A stretch of 64,000 nucleotides of DNA, from positions 1 through 64,000 of the forward strand of contig JBBHKE010002514.1 in assembly GCA_037447655.1 (NCBI GenBank). Direction: 5' to 3'. The notes beneath the pieces are model-generated. The model was not told the origin of the DNA. It searched no databases and saw only the letters and a list, made by a program, of their open reading frames with translations. Position 1 is the first letter of the stretch, and each line of letters begins with the position of its first letter. Made by a program: the position numbers and the translations under genes. The DNA is from Zygnema cylindricum. Its lineage: Eukaryota > Streptophyta > Zygnematophyceae > Zygnematales > Zygnemataceae. This document shows, piece by piece, positions 1-18,670 of this stretch.

Positions 1-2260
1 GAATAGCTACGCAGCTGTGTCGTCTGCATATGAGACAGCCAAGGTGGGCGGTGGGGATAATCGATACTTGGGGGGCAGGCGTTACTGAACACGGAAAGCT
101 TGCTTATTTTTCTCGGTTCACGTGGAAAGAACCTGGGGTGACCTACTCGCGGAATACAAGCCCTGCAGGTCACCGCTAGGTGGGGTGAATGGGTTCTGAG
201 TATAGGGGCGTGAGACACCCACGGATGGTTGTGGATTTTGGTTTTGGTGATTGAGAGTGAGCTGTCTTGTTTTTTGGGTTCCTAAGGGTTTGACAGAGGC
301 ACTGGTACCTTCAGAGAAGATTTGTACTGTACTGGTGCAGTTTCTTCCTTGGCATTTGTGACACAGACCATGTGGGAGGATTGGTGGGCTAGGGCTCTAA
401 CAGTGGATCTAGTCTTGAAGACTTTTTCGGAGTTTTTTTTTCGGAGACTGGTTGTAGGAAGATTCTGCCAGACACAACATCTCCTGTGTTATTGATGTTG
501 TTGATTTGGCTATACATTTTGAAGACTACCTTGGTTGTAGTTTTGCTGATTTCTTTTGAAACTTAAAACTTATGTTGAAGGAAGAAATGTTTTGGTCCAT
601 CCTGATTTTTAAGGTGGACATGAGGCCTTTGGGAAAATAAAGATAAGCATTCATGTACATGCTGAATGATTTCAGTTGGTTGGTTGGATGGTTGGTTTGT
701 TGGATAGCTGTTTCGTTGCCTTGATGTATGAGGATTGGGTTTGTTTTCAATTATTTACTTGCTGAAGAGTTGTGATGTTGTTCGACAGATTGTATTTTGG
801 AATGGTTCTCGTTTTTCAGTTTGATTGTGTTAGGTTGAATATCATTTTGTCAGAGGACTGGCATGTGCTTACCATATTTTTTTGTCTAGGTGTTAATATT
901 TTTTTAAAGAACTGTTGGTAAGGTTTTCTTAAATTGCGATAAGTGTCTCGGCACTAATGAGGAAAATCATGTTTTTGTGCCCTTCTAATCATATGGCTGG
1001 TACCTGTGTCAGTTATGTCTGTTCATATGAATGATTTGCACCAGATTTATCTGCAGTATCGGATTTGCAGCATTTGTACACCTGACGAACAAGTAGTGAA
1101 AGTGTTTCTTTAGAAACAGCTTTTTCCCAACATTTTGTTCAAATCTGTCCAATTAGACATGTGTGTATATGGTGCCTAATATTTGGAGTGGCTCTGACAT
1201 CTTTTGTCATTTTGTCTGGCTGGTTTTGGGAACTCTAGATTTCTGGTTTCCAATTTTCCAGCAAATCCTAGTGCATTTACTGTGGCGGCATACCAGCGGT
1301 CTATTGGTGAATTGTCAGTTATACAACTCGTCCAATCATGTACGTCATGATTTAGAGTTAAGCCGGACGGATATCTAACTCATCATTGATGTTACTCCGT
1401 CACTTGCTCATTACTGTAAACGACTAAAATGAGAGACGGTTTTTTTTGATGAGACTGGTCAAATACAGGAACACAACTTTTCAGACAATTGTGACTTCTA
1501 AACCTCAAGACCATTGTGAGCTTGAGAAAATGGGAGTTAGATGGTATTCATAGAAGGAAGGTGAATCTGGAATGGTGTTCTCCTAAGCAAGGCTATGGAC
1601 TGAATTTGAGGGAGACTGTAAAATGCAGTTTCAAAATAATCTAATGACATTCATTATTGAATATCATTGTCTTTGGTGTTAGCAATTTGACGGTTTTGCA
1701 GAAACCTTTTGACCCCATACTGCACACGTCCAAATATCAGAACCCTGTGACCTATGCGATCCATTTAACATAGAACCTTCGAAACCCTGATCAGAATGTT
1801 GATGACATTGACAAATATTAAACCTACATCCTTACACATTCTATTAAAAATAAGGCTGAGTCTCTTGCAAATAGGAAAAATAAAAAGAAGCAAAAGATGA
1901 AACTAAAAAACCAAAGACAGGTGGAAGAAACAAAAATCAAAGACATTGAAGGAAAAACAACAATAAAGCAACAAAAAAGCGTACACAAAGCAAATCTACC
2001 TAACAAACCCCACTAGCTTAAAGGTCCACTACAAGTCCTCTTAAATCCCCCGACCTGGTGGAGCACCCTAGGGGAGTTCTGGAACACGTCGATGATCTAT
2101 AACCGCAATAGAAGAAGACAGGAGGATAGAAGCTTAAACTCTCTTCAAACCAGAAAAAAATGTGGACGATAGAAAGAAGTAAGGACCAAGCAGGGAGAGT
2201 GCTACCAAAGCCCCTCGTCTCGAAATAACACCGATGCCCCGAAAGAACATCGATCACTAA
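1..2260. other. No gene recognised; T-rich non-coding DNA
   Basis: No exon, RNA gene or mobile element could be supported here. The first 1.4 kb is rich in T on the plus strand with scattered short open frames that resemble nothing known. Sense-strand T-richness is usual for plant introns and UTRs, and the introns of the minus-strand genes in this window show the mirrored bias. This stretch could therefore be intron or UTR of a plus-strand transcript starting outside the window. That is inference only. Confidence 0.4.
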
Positions 2261-2280
2261 GTGCAGACCATACCTCTCTC

Positions 2281-2500
2281 TTTTCTTCTCTCCCACCCTC
2301 CTTCCCTCCTGTCCCTACCTCCCTCCCTCCCTCCCTCCCTCCCTCGTGTCCCCTTCTCTCTCTCTCTCTCTCCCCCTCTCCCTCTCCCTCTCCCTCTCCC
2401 TCTCCCTCTCCCTCTCCCCTTCCCCCTCCCCCTCCCCCTCCCCCTCCCCCTCCCTCTCCCTCTCCCTCCCCCTCTCCCTCTCCCTCTCCCTCTCGATTCG
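2281..2500. repeat. Polypyrimidine (CCCTCT)n tract
   Basis: An almost uninterrupted C/T run on the plus strand, first CCCT units, then CCCTCT and CCCCCT hexamers. All open frames crossing it translate to pure Ser/Leu/Pro or Arg/Gly dipeptide runs and are artefacts of the repeat. Such homopurine-homopyrimidine tracts can form triplex (H-DNA) structures and expand by slippage. Confidence 0.9.
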
Positions 2501-2740
2501 AATCCTTTACCTCTCTTCTCTTTTCTCTTCTTTACAGAGCGACTCCCGAACAAGAATCGCTCTCTTCCACAGTGTCACCTGCGGCTATTCCAACATGTTG
2601 AGCCCCTTGACGCGCGATTCTAACCGTTGGAGGAAAAACAAAACACTGAATGTCACCCAAAATTTTATTATATTTGGAGGGAGGTGGGGGTTCGTACAGC
2701 TTTTGTACGAAAATAATGTCGGAAAAATCATTGAGAATAC

Positions 2741-2802
2741 TCTCCCCGGGGGGCACCAGGGGGGGGGTGAGGGGTGGGGGGGCGGGGGGGGGGTGTGCTT
2801 TT
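2741..2802 (+). repeat. G-run cluster (possible G-quadruplex)
   Basis: Five or more runs of four to ten G separated by one to four bases. This fits the G3+N1-7 quadruplex pattern on the plus strand. It is low-complexity and non-coding. Confidence 0.6.
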
Positions 2803-2840
2803 GAAAAAAAAATGGCAATCCGATGCATGGAGGTATCACG

Positions 2841-3210
2841 ATTGTTATAGAATTGCATGTTTATCGCGATACTTGCCTTCTCGATATGCTGAGTATCGAG
2901 TATCGGTAGGTTAAAATATGACACATATCGATAAATCGAGTATCGGCAAAAGGTTTTCGATACACAACAAATAAAGCACCAATCTACTACGCCGCACATC
3001 GTTACTAGTTTTTTCTTTAAATACCGTAAACCCTAATTTAGTGTTTATAACTCTATTTTGTGTCTAAGAAAAAAAAACATTTACTTTCATTTTGGCATTC
3101 AGGGCCAATGTGTGTGTCGACTTTGTAGCGCTAAGGTTGAGCTGCCACCCACACTATAGCGTGCTTCACCATGAAGCCCTATTACGTTAAGAAATAATTA
3201 ATGTAGAAAA
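2841..3210. repeat. 370-bp direct repeat, copy A
   Basis: Nearly identical to 3864-4233 at a constant offset of 1,023 bp. It starts at ATTGTTATAG, holds TATCGCGATA- and TATCGAGTATCGG-like motifs, and ends at ATGTAGAAAA. Differences are few, for example around 3100 against 4120. The pair brackets a 653-bp segment holding a retroelement fragment. It could be a pair of short LTRs or a duplicated 3' tail. No convincing TG...CA ends or primer-binding site were found. Confidence 0.75.
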
Positions 3211-3220
3211 TGATATTGTT

Positions 3221-3529
3221 TTGGCGAACCCTACCTCAACTACAGTCGTCACCCAAGCGGCTCGGCATGTGAGAGTGGCCGCCCGTGACACGGCTAAAAG
3301 GAAGGAGGGTGATTATGCCTGTCGCGACGCTATGTATGGCTTCATTCCGATGGCGGTCGAGATATTTGGTTGTGTGGGTGTGGCTTTGGACGAGTTTTTC
3401 CGTAGTTGTGGTCGGCGCTCGTTCGTGAGGCGGGGACCTAGGAGCCCTTCTGTTTCAGTCCTTACTTCCTTTTTTCGTCATCGTTTTTGCGTGGCTCTAC
3501 AACGGGTGCTGGCTTTTATATTACTTTGA
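3221..3529 (+). pseudogene. Retroelement C-terminal fragment (non-LTR type, tentative)
   Basis: A 102-codon frame without the upstream protein. It contains an AARDTAKRK stretch followed by YGFIPMAVEIFG and a later FFRHRFCVALQR. Plant and algal non-LTR-like reverse transcriptase polyproteins commonly end in a charged segment, then an F-P-AVE-FG block, then a W/F-x-R-h-S-V-A-L-Q-R block, so this looks like the last 100 residues of such an ORF. A weaker similar peptide (QHVGIAAGDT) is read on the minus strand near 2540-2630. No RT catalytic motif is present. The family assignment is from recalled pattern only. Confidence 0.35.
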
Positions 3530-3863
3530 TCGTCTATTGCCGTTATGGATCGACGGCATGTTCCGGAACTTCCTTCTCGTGCTCCTCCGGGATTCGGGGA
3601 TTCACGTGGTTGCTTTCCGCAGATTTTTAGTTATGTCGGTGTTAGTTTTTTCCTTTGATGTTTTTTTTTGAGGGGTTTTGCTTTTTAGGGTGTTTGTAAT
3701 TTCCCTGCTATTCTTTTCATTTTCGTCGGTTCTGCCTTGATTTTCCTTTTTGTTTATTCCCTAGTCATGTGGTTTTTTCAGTTTTTGCAATGCTACTTCC
3801 TTTTGTTCCTATGGACTCAGATGGTTTACCATCGCGCTTTTTAATAAAGTCGGCCTCTACAGT

Positions 3864-4233
3864 ATTGTTATAGAATTGCATGTTTATCGCGATACTTGCC
3901 TTCTCGATATGCTGAGTATCGAGTATCGGTAGGTTAAAATATGACACATATCGATAAATCGAGTATCGGCAAAAGGTTTTCGATACACAACAAATAAAGC
4001 ACCAATCTACTACGCCGCACATCGTTACTAGTTTTTTCTTTAAATACCGTAAACCCTAATTTAGTGTTTATAACTCTATTTTGTGTCTAAGAAAAAAAAA
4101 CATTTACTTTCAATTTGGCGCCCAGCGCCAATGTGTGTGTCGACTTTGTAGCGCTAAGGTTGAGCTGCCACCCACACTATAGTGTGCTTCACCGTGAAGC
4201 GCTATTACGTTAAGAAATAATTTATGTAGAAAA
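3864..4233. repeat. 370-bp direct repeat, copy B
   Basis: Second copy of the 2841-3210 repeat in the same orientation. Upstream and downstream flanks differ from those of copy A, so the repeat edges are sharp. Confidence 0.75.
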
Positions 4234-4740
4234 CAATTTGTGTTACCTCTAATTTAAGTTCAAGGTCTTTTGCCAAATTTGAGTTATTAACGCTAACGCA
4301 AAAGAACAACTAGAGTTGTTAATTCTTTTTTAAGTTTCATTGTAAATTGGGGCGCTGTATTAGCGTTGCTAACGCTAACAGCGATTCACAGTGTACCTTG
4401 TCAGCATTCACTGAGGCACATAATAATGGGGTTTGGTAATTCTACGAAGCTCATAAATTAGACTTAAATTAAACACTATTTTCTGTTACTTAAAACTATT
4501 TTCTACTTCATGTCAAGAGTTGCTCCAGCTCTTTCTTGCGGCAAATAGGCATTAAAATATATTTTTTGTGCTAAATTCATTTAATGTTTTTGAAATGTGA
4601 TGTCAAATGGATATTTCATACGAAAACATACTTCTTGAACATACCACTAATTAGCATAAACTTAACCTTCAAATCATCATGAATTCTATTGAACGGTTGA
4701 AGAAACTAAAATTATGATTTCGAGCAAAAATAATCAGTGG
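4234..4740. other. Non-coding; possible MITE end
   Basis: No gene is seen. AGCGATTCACAGTGTA at about 4381-4396 resembles the terminal repeat of the small TIR family described at 10270-10445 and 61192-61390. The other end was not located. Confidence 0.3.
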
Positions 4741-4768
4741 CCAGATTAGAGTTATAAGTACCAATAAC

Positions 4769-5269
4769 TAGTGTTGGGTATCGAGGACCCTTTGCCGATA
4801 TTCGATATATATCGAATTTCAGGTACCCGATAATCGATATATCGTTTCGATATATCGAAAACAAATTATCGCGATATATCGGCGATATATTGCCGATATA
4901 TCGTATCGCCGATATATCGAGCCATAAAAAAACTGAAATTTTAGAGTTATAAGTACCAATAACTAGTGTTGGGTATCGAGGACCCTTTGCCGATATTCGA
5001 TATATATCGAATTTCAGGTACCCGATAATCGATATATCGCTTCGATATATCGAAAACAAATTATCGCGATATCCGTACGATTTTCTGTATGGGGTTAAAT
5101 ATCCGTACGATTTTCCGTACTATGACTGTACGGACATCCATTTTTTTGCATATATCGCGATAATTTATGTTGGTCCCGGTACGATATATCGAGGAATCTG
5201 CTCGATCGATATTCGGTATATCGAATATCGCAATTATCGCGATATGAATTTACCCGATACCCAACACTA
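4769..5269. mobile_element. hAT-type MITE with duplicated left end
   Basis: The right end CGATACCCAACACTA (5255-5269) is the exact inverse of the left end TAGTGTTGGGTATCG, which occurs twice, at 4769 and at 4964. The 8 bp CCAATAAC precedes each left end (4761-4768, 4956-4963) and follows the right end (5270-5277). An 8-bp target duplication with TIRs starting TAGTG is characteristic of the hAT superfamily. The minimal element is 4964-5269 (306 bp). The extra left end came with about 20 bp of flank as a roughly 195-bp tandem duplication. The interior is packed with TCGATATATCGA palindromes and has no transposase, so the element is non-autonomous. Confidence 0.85.
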
Positions 5270-5370
5270 CCAATAACGATGAATGGTGTAATGAAGAGCT
5301 CCAGGCTGTGGATCAACAAATTATCCTTATATTGCCAGCATATTCAATCCTGCTCGATGTAAATGATTTA

Positions 5371-5547
5371 CTAAACTTCTGGCAAATCGTGATCATCTTC
5401 AGTAATATTCGTTATTCGGTGATAGTAGTCAAATTTCTCATTTTCTTCAAATATTTCATACCAGCTAAGACTATATTTGCAGGACATTTTCCAATTTCTT
5501 GGTCCACTTAATTTCTCACTAGCTAATTCTTCAAATACACTAGTCAT
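5371..5547 (-). CDS. Small unrecognised ORF (58 aa), doubtful
   Basis: An ATG-started frame of 58 codons on the minus strand, between the hAT element and the duplicated HSP70 unit. The peptide is acidic and aromatic-rich (contains KLSGPRNWKM and FEENEKFDYYH) and does not resemble a family I know. It could be a chance frame, a decayed exon or a small gene. No intron signals or neighbours support a longer model. Confidence 0.15.
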   Translation of the reverse strand: MTSVFEELASEKLSGPRNWKMSCKYSLSWYEIFEENEKFDYYHRITNITEDDHDLPEV

Positions 5548-6237
5548 GATCTAAACTTAAAACAGCGTTGAACCAGAGGAACATGCACTGAAAGGAAAAA
5601 CTCCACATGCACACATTTCAAATGCCTGTTGAAAAAACATTTAAGGCAGTAATTTTTAACCTACTGCAAAATGCAATGGCTGTTCTGGACATCTCCTGTA
5701 GGTGTGAAAACGATTTTCATTATTTTTTTCTGATTCAGACGGTTTGCTCACGTACTGCCATACATATCATATCGTGTCATGCACACAAAACAGTCATTAT
5801 CTTCTGTTTTATGAATATACAACACAGACCTGAATTCTACTCGATCCAAGTTCCCGACTGTAACATCCCAAAGGTCCTCTGTGACAATCTCTCCATCTCT
5901 CCAATATTTCACATCACAACAACCAGAAAGCTCTTGAAGGTGGCATAAGGACCACAATTTATTACTTGCCATCAGAAGTACAAGCTTTGAATATCAGGTT
6001 AGGTTTAACTAGTAATTCATGGCCAAAAAAAATCCAGCTGAAAAGTAGCAATTAAGTGATCAACTATTCATTTAAATAGCCAACATCAGCCACCAGTCAC
6101 AACTGGCAGAAACAATAATAAGATTTGACTAAATAACTGTAGTTTAGCCTTCACCTAACTATCAGTTAGATACAAGTGTAAAAATGAATGGAACCACTGT
6201 TCAATTATTAGTAAATATTGGCACTGTGTTTAGCATT

Positions 6238-9810
<3,573 letters not shown>

Positions 9811-9940
9811 GTCTTCTCGTAGATACCACTAAAGAAAATGCTTGACAAGTACAAACACAAAAGATGCTGGTCTGTAACTTCACAAGGCTCCGCAAAAAGA
9901 AAAATAACTTTGATGATAGCTGAATCAAAGAGATCCCCGG

Positions 9941-10010
9941 TGTTTTATTTTGAATTGAATCAAAGCAAATCGGATGGCGCCAGAATGTGCCATCCGATGG
10001 CCTTCTAGAA
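9941..10010 (-). promoter_or_regulatory. HSP70 copy 1 core promoter: HSE-like dimer, hairpin, TATA-like box
   Basis: Reading toward the gene there is TTCTAGAA (10003-10010), a two-unit heat-shock element. Next come inverted arms CGGATGGC/GCCATCCG (9971-9978, 9989-9996) with a 10-base loop, then an A/T box (AAATAAAA on the minus strand, about 9943-9950) some 135 bp before the ATG. Canonical HSEs have at least three units, so this one is minimal. Regulation by HSF is inferred. The same layout is repeated upstream of copy 2. Confidence 0.5.
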
Positions 10011-10269
10011 GGCGGACATCCGACGGTTGCGTGGAACTCCCGAAACGAACCAAAAAGAGGCGCACAGCTTGTTCTACAGTCACGTCTCCTAAACTCGGTC
10101 AAACAGCGTGTTTTACGTGAATCAAATCATAACGCCCTGAGCGGTACGTTCTATAAATTTACGTACCGTTGGCACCTCTGCTCATTTGCTTCGATCTCTG
10201 CTGTCCGATCAGATATTTTTCGGATCTCTTGCTGCCCTCCTGCTGCGTTCGTAGCAGGACTGTACGGTA

Positions 10270-10445
10270 CACCGTGAATCATTAGTACGGAAACATTAAC
10301 AACACATGGGTCCCGGGTTTTTGCCCTCCGAACATAAAATAGCATTGGCAGTATCTTTTCACGAACTCAAATTTGTTCTACAATCTTCCACGCTATTCGA
10401 ATTCGTTTCGAATTATATACGACAGCGAATTAGCGATTCACGGTG
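10270..10445. mobile_element. Small TIR element (MITE) in HSP70 upstream region, copy 1
   Basis: The ends CACCGTGAATC (10270-10280) and GATTCACGGTG (10435-10445) are inverted repeats 176 bp apart. They match the ends of the element at 61192-61390 (CACCGCGAATCG). TA precedes the left end, but the right flank is AC, so the target duplication has decayed or the boundary is off by a base. No coding capacity. It was present before the segmental duplication, since unit 2 carries it at the same place. Confidence 0.6.
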
Positions 10446-10991
10446 ACCTTTGCTGTAACTATTAACAGCTGGGCGTTGTCCAGGGTTAGTCGACATTCGA
10501 TTTTTACTACGGTTATGGTCAACAAAGTCAAGAACTCGAATGTATGCAAAGATGCAAATCCGCCGGCCGCCGTCATGGCCATTGAGATCGGGTTTTTCCA
10601 GTAAATTAACACTCTTCAGGGTTTTGTTTTCACGTTCTTTGAGATTCCGTACGCGTTGAGGTATCGCGATGCTGTATGTTGTCGTACGTTTTTGACGGAT
10701 AGCTTGTAAATGTGCATGTAACCGTTTTGTGCACCGTCTCCATGGTCATGGTTAGGGTGTGTTTTTATGAACTTTGTACCCATGCAAACTTAGTATCTGC
10801 GTGTGTTAGGATATTGTAGGCTATGGTTGATGCGGTTCTCTCACTTTTTATGACATTTTTATTTGTTGTACAGTTTCACGGACTCAGCATCATCCACGTG
10901 CTAAACCTTAACTAGGGTTAGGGATCAAAAAGACTGTATTTGATTCAAATGTTATGATAGTGACTTGTTCACTCCCAGACTATTAGTTGCT

Positions 10992-11103
10992 GGTTGCCGT
11001 TGCTAGAGAATATGGTTGCCATTGCTAGAGAATATGGTTGCCATTGCTAGAGAATATGGTTGCCATGCTAGAGAATATGGTTGCAATTGCTAGAGAATAT
11101 GTA
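10992..11103. repeat. 23-bp minisatellite, 5 units
   Basis: Tandem units of about 22-23 bp with core GGTTGCCATTGCTAGAGAA. Five units are here and four at the equivalent place in unit 2 (18581-18670), so the array changed length after the duplication. Confidence 0.9.
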
Positions 11104-11653
11104 TTAGAAGGCGTTGTAAGGTAGCATGCCATGGCTGTTTGTACATCAACACAAGCAGGTAACCCAACCTCATACGACATAGAAAACAACATAGGGGTAT
11201 CCAATTGTGATACACGTCAGAATAGAGCTAAAGCTCGAGGCAAACAGAAAATTTGGCTCAGACGAAACAGAAAGCGATGCGTTATTCAAATAGCCCAGAG
11301 AAATGAACCTACAACTGTCCTATTAGCTAATAACTGCTAACCCATACATGGATTGAGAAGCGATTAACAAGAAATTGTAAAAACGATAAATTGACCTTGA
11401 ATGATTATTGCCAGGGAATGTTTTTTTAAGGATGACTGCCAAAATGCAAAAATATGGGTCTCAAGCCTAACTCAAGTTCGCCTAAACACACAACTAGAAA
11501 TTGCTACAACGTGATACTAAAATGACGAGCCCTTAGATATGCTTGCACAAAACTCCCCACAAAAATATCCAAAAACAAGTAAAAAAGATTGCTATTGCGG
11601 CTTAAAATTGGCTTCCAGAACAGCAACAATACGTTTCACTATTGTACGTGTCA

Positions 11654-12971
11654 TTATTTCGTCCTTATAACTCCTCTAACAACGGGTCGCAACTCCTGCA
11701 AACTCATACGAAATTGCCGCCGTGCGTTTCGATTGAGAGTCATGATTGGTTGGTCGATCGTGGGCAGTGAGAGGAGGGCGTCACGAAGTTGCTGCTGGAC
11801 TTGGGGAGGCTGAGGAGAAAGAAGTTCTTCCACCATACGCTGCAAAACCAAAGCACAGGAACTTTGTGAATATTCGCAACCATAGCTCAAATGTGCGAAA
11901 ACAACTGGAAACGGTATATGTGGTATCTCCACAATATACAAGTATTATACTTAAAAAAAACCAAAATATCACCTCTATATTTACGGGCAACTGTATATAG
12001 TGTTCTCAATTGTTTTCACACATTTGAACTGAAGTTCGGAACTAATGCAGATTTGTACAAAGTAAGGATTCGGAACAAAAAGGGATTCACAAAACAAAAG
12101 GAAATCCAAACAAAGGGAGGGATTAGAAACAGGAAAGATATAGTGTGGATATAGGGAACAGAAACCCACTCTGTACTCCAGTGGTTCGCACATCACAAGA
12201 GGCAGAAGAGCATCGGCTGTCGGCTCCACAAGACTCAAACTGAAACAAGGGATATTTTCAAACCACCCACTTGCAGGACTGATTTAAAACAATGGAAATC
12301 AGTAATGGGAGTTGAACAAGCACAAGTCAAAGGATGAGGTACAGCACATGAAAAATACAAATAAAGTATTCACGGCAGGTAAAAGAAAAGGATCGGACAG
12401 AAACCGAAGTAGCAAATTCTTAAGTCGCCAAAAGTCATAAAAAAATGATGGACGAAGACACAAAGAAGAACCTGAAGAGTACAAACAAAAGGTAGAGATG
12501 GACGACAATATTATGCTCAAGGTTGGCCAAACTACACTGTCCATCACTATTCAAGGAATTATCAGTGTAAATGCGAAATTACGATGCATAACACTAATTT
12601 TGTGTAGGGAGACGTGGCAGATTGTAGTTTACTCACATAAAGAGTGTTATTGACACTATAAAATGCCAAAAAAAAGTCGGAATCAAATTAGTGTTACTAA
12701 CACAAATAGCAATGAGCAGTGTAGGCTATTCACAGCGTGTTTTAGCGGATTTTGATCTTCTTAAAGAGAGGGAAAAACCGCACCTCATATCTTGAAAAAA
12801 CAAAGCCTGAAATAGAACCGAAAGCAATGCACCGAGCATTTTCCCAGCGTTTGTTCCTCCCTCTGATTGGCCACGACCATAAAGACCCAGGTTGCCTTCT
12901 GAGCGTGCTTTCAATTGCCATGTGGCTAAGGCATCGATTCCTTTCAGACAGAGAGTCACAACTTCAGGGTT
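11654..12971 (-). pseudogene. Orphan 3' exons of exportin-4 (exons 31-33 copy)
   Basis: Copies of the last three XPO4 exons at 12971-12784, 12239-12170 and 11839-11654. Splice sites and the stop codon are preserved and there is no obvious disabling mutation. The encoded segment (FQALFFQDM ... VEPTADALLPL ... RGVIRTK) matches 20538-19222. The preceding 30 exons and the promoter are absent: the unit ends in intron 30 at the duplication junction. It is therefore a truncated relic that cannot make exportin-4 on its own. It lies directly upstream of HSP70 copy 1 on the same strand. Confidence 0.93.
12555..12745. mobile_element. MITE-like insertion in XPO4 intron 31 copy (tentative)
   Basis: GGAGACGTGGCAGATT (12608-12623) and its surroundings recur inside the TA-flanked MITE at 61192-61390. 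The right part contains TATTCACAGCGTG, like the family's terminal repeat. The ends are not cleanly defined. The same sequence occurs in unit 2 near 20123-20313. Confidence 0.4.
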
Positions 12972-13823
12972 CTGCAAAACAATTGTGAGAGACATCGGGT
13001 TAACAACTTCAACATCCTCCGAAGAAAAACAGAGACACAACCTCACATTAGGCAGAGACACAACTAAGAATCCTGTAAAAAATTTGTGGAAGAGAGAGAG
13101 AGAGCAGTGTCAGAGCAACGCAACCAATATAAGATACCGGCAAAAATTCCACCAAAATAAACAAAAAATAAACAATAGAGAACAATGGCAAAAAAGACCC
13201 AACTTGACCAGAGTGTTCCTCAACAGAACGGTTTTACAAATCAGCAAAGTATATATGCAAGAAAAAAGGCACCTTGCCCTTGTCGCAGTATCTACTCCAA
13301 AGATAGAATCATGTGAAATGCGCTCTTAATACTGTTGGATTCCCTTATCAGTTTCATGCACACAACAGTCAGTATCTTCTGTTTTATGAATACAGCAACA
13401 CATCAATCGAAACAACCTAAGACCTGAATTCTACTCAATCCAAGTTCCTGACTGTAACATCCCAAAGGTCCTCGGTAACAATCTCTCCATCTCTCCAATA
13501 CTTCACAACAACCAGAAAGCTCTTGAAGGTGGCATAAGGGCCACAATTTATTACTTGCCATCAGAAGTACAAGCTTTGAATATCAGCTTAGGTTTAACTA
13601 GTAATTCTTCGCCAAAAAAAATCCAGCTGAAAAGTAGCAATTAAGTGATCAACTATTCATTTAAATAGCCAACATCAGCCACCAGTCACAACTGGCAGAA
13701 ACTATAATAAGATTTGACTAAATAACTGTAGTTTAACCTTCACCTAGCTATCAGTTTACAAGTGTAAAAATGAATGGAACCACTGTTCAATTATTAGTAA
13801 ATATTGTCACTGTGTTTAGCATT

Positions 13824-17399
<3,576 letters not shown>

Positions 17400-17529
17400 G
17401 TCTTCTCGTAGATACCACTAAAGAAAATGCTTGACAAGTACAAACACAAAAGATGCTGGTCTGTAACTTCACAAGGCTCCGCAAAAAGAAAAATAACTTT
17501 GATGATAGCTGAATCAAAGAGATCCCCGG

Positions 17530-17599
17530 TGTTTTATTTTGAATTGAATCAAAGCAAATCGGATGGCGCCAGAATGTGCCATCCGATGGCCTTCTAGAA
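17530..17599 (-). promoter_or_regulatory. HSP70 copy 2 core promoter: HSE-like dimer, hairpin, TATA-like box
   Basis: Copy of the 9941-10010 arrangement, with TTCTAGAA at 17592-17599 and the CGGATGGC/GCCATCCG inverted repeat just downstream. No base change was noticed in these motifs, so both genes probably retain the same core control. Confidence 0.5.
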
Positions 17600-17858
17600 G
17601 GCGGACATCCGACGGTTGCGTGGAACTCCCGAAACGAACCAAAAAGAGGCGCACAGCTTGTTCTACAGTCACGTCTCCTAAACTCGGTCAAACAGCGTGT
17701 TTTACGTGAATCAAATCATAACGCCCTGAGCGGTACGTTCTATAAATTTACGTACCGTTTGCACCTCTGCTCATTTGCTTCGATCTCTGCTGTCCGATCA
17801 GATATTTTTCGGATCTCTTGCTGCCCTCCTGCTGCGTTCGTAGCAGGACTGTACGGTA

Positions 17859-18034
17859 CACCGTGAATCATTAGTACGGAAACATTAACAACACATGGGT
17901 CCCGGGTTTTTGCCCTCCGAACATAAAATAGCATTGGCAGTATCTTTTCACGAACTCAAATTTGTTCTACAATCTTCCACGCTATTCGAATTCGTTTCGA
18001 ATTATATACGACAGCGAATTAGCGATTCACGGTG
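17859..18034. mobile_element. Small TIR element (MITE), copy in unit 2
   Basis: Positional and sequence equivalent of 10270-10445, with CACCGTGAATC and GATTCACGGTG ends. It was carried along by the segmental duplication. Confidence 0.6.
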
Positions 18035-18580
18035 ACCTTTGCTGTAACTATTAACAGCTGGGCGTTGTCCAGGGTTAGTCGACATTCGATTTTTACTACG
18101 GTTATGGTCAACAAAGTCAAGAACTCGAATGTATGCAAAGATGCAAATCCGCCGGCCGCCGTCATGGCCATTGAGATCGGGTTTTTCCAGTAAATTAACA
18201 CTCTTCAGGGTTTTGTTTTCACGTTTTTTGAGATTCCGTACGCGTTGAGGTATCGCGATGCTGTATGTTGTCGTACGTTTTTGACGGATAGCTTGTAAAT
18301 GTGCATGTAACCGTTTTGTGCACCGTCTCCATGGTCATGGTTAGGGTGTGTTTTTATGAACTTTGTACCCATGCAAACTTAGTATCTGCGTGTGTTAGGA
18401 TATTGTAGGCTATGGTTGATGCGGTTCTCTCACTTTTTATGACATTTTTATTTGTTGTACAGTTTCACGGACTCAGCATCATCCACGTGCTAAACCTTAA
18501 CTAGGGTTATGGATCAAAAAGACTGTATTTGATTCAAATGTTATGATAGTGACTTGTTCACTCCCAGACTATTAGTTGCT

Positions 18581-18670
18581 GGTTGCCGTTGCTAGAGAAT
18601 ATGGTTGCCATTGCTAGAGAATATGGTTGCCATGCTAGAGAATATGGTTGCCATTGCTAGAGAATATGTA
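18581..18670. repeat. 23-bp minisatellite, 4 units
   Basis: Equivalent of 10992-11103 with one unit fewer. Confidence 0.9.

Noticed and set aside
1163-1378. 71-aa plus-strand frame near the left edge
   Set aside because: No family resemblance and no supporting exon neighbours; typical of T-rich intron or UTR sequence.
2257-2804. Several 90-155 aa frames over the CT/G-rich tract
   Set aside because: They translate simple repeats (Pro-Leu, Arg-Gly, Ser-Leu) on both strands at once.
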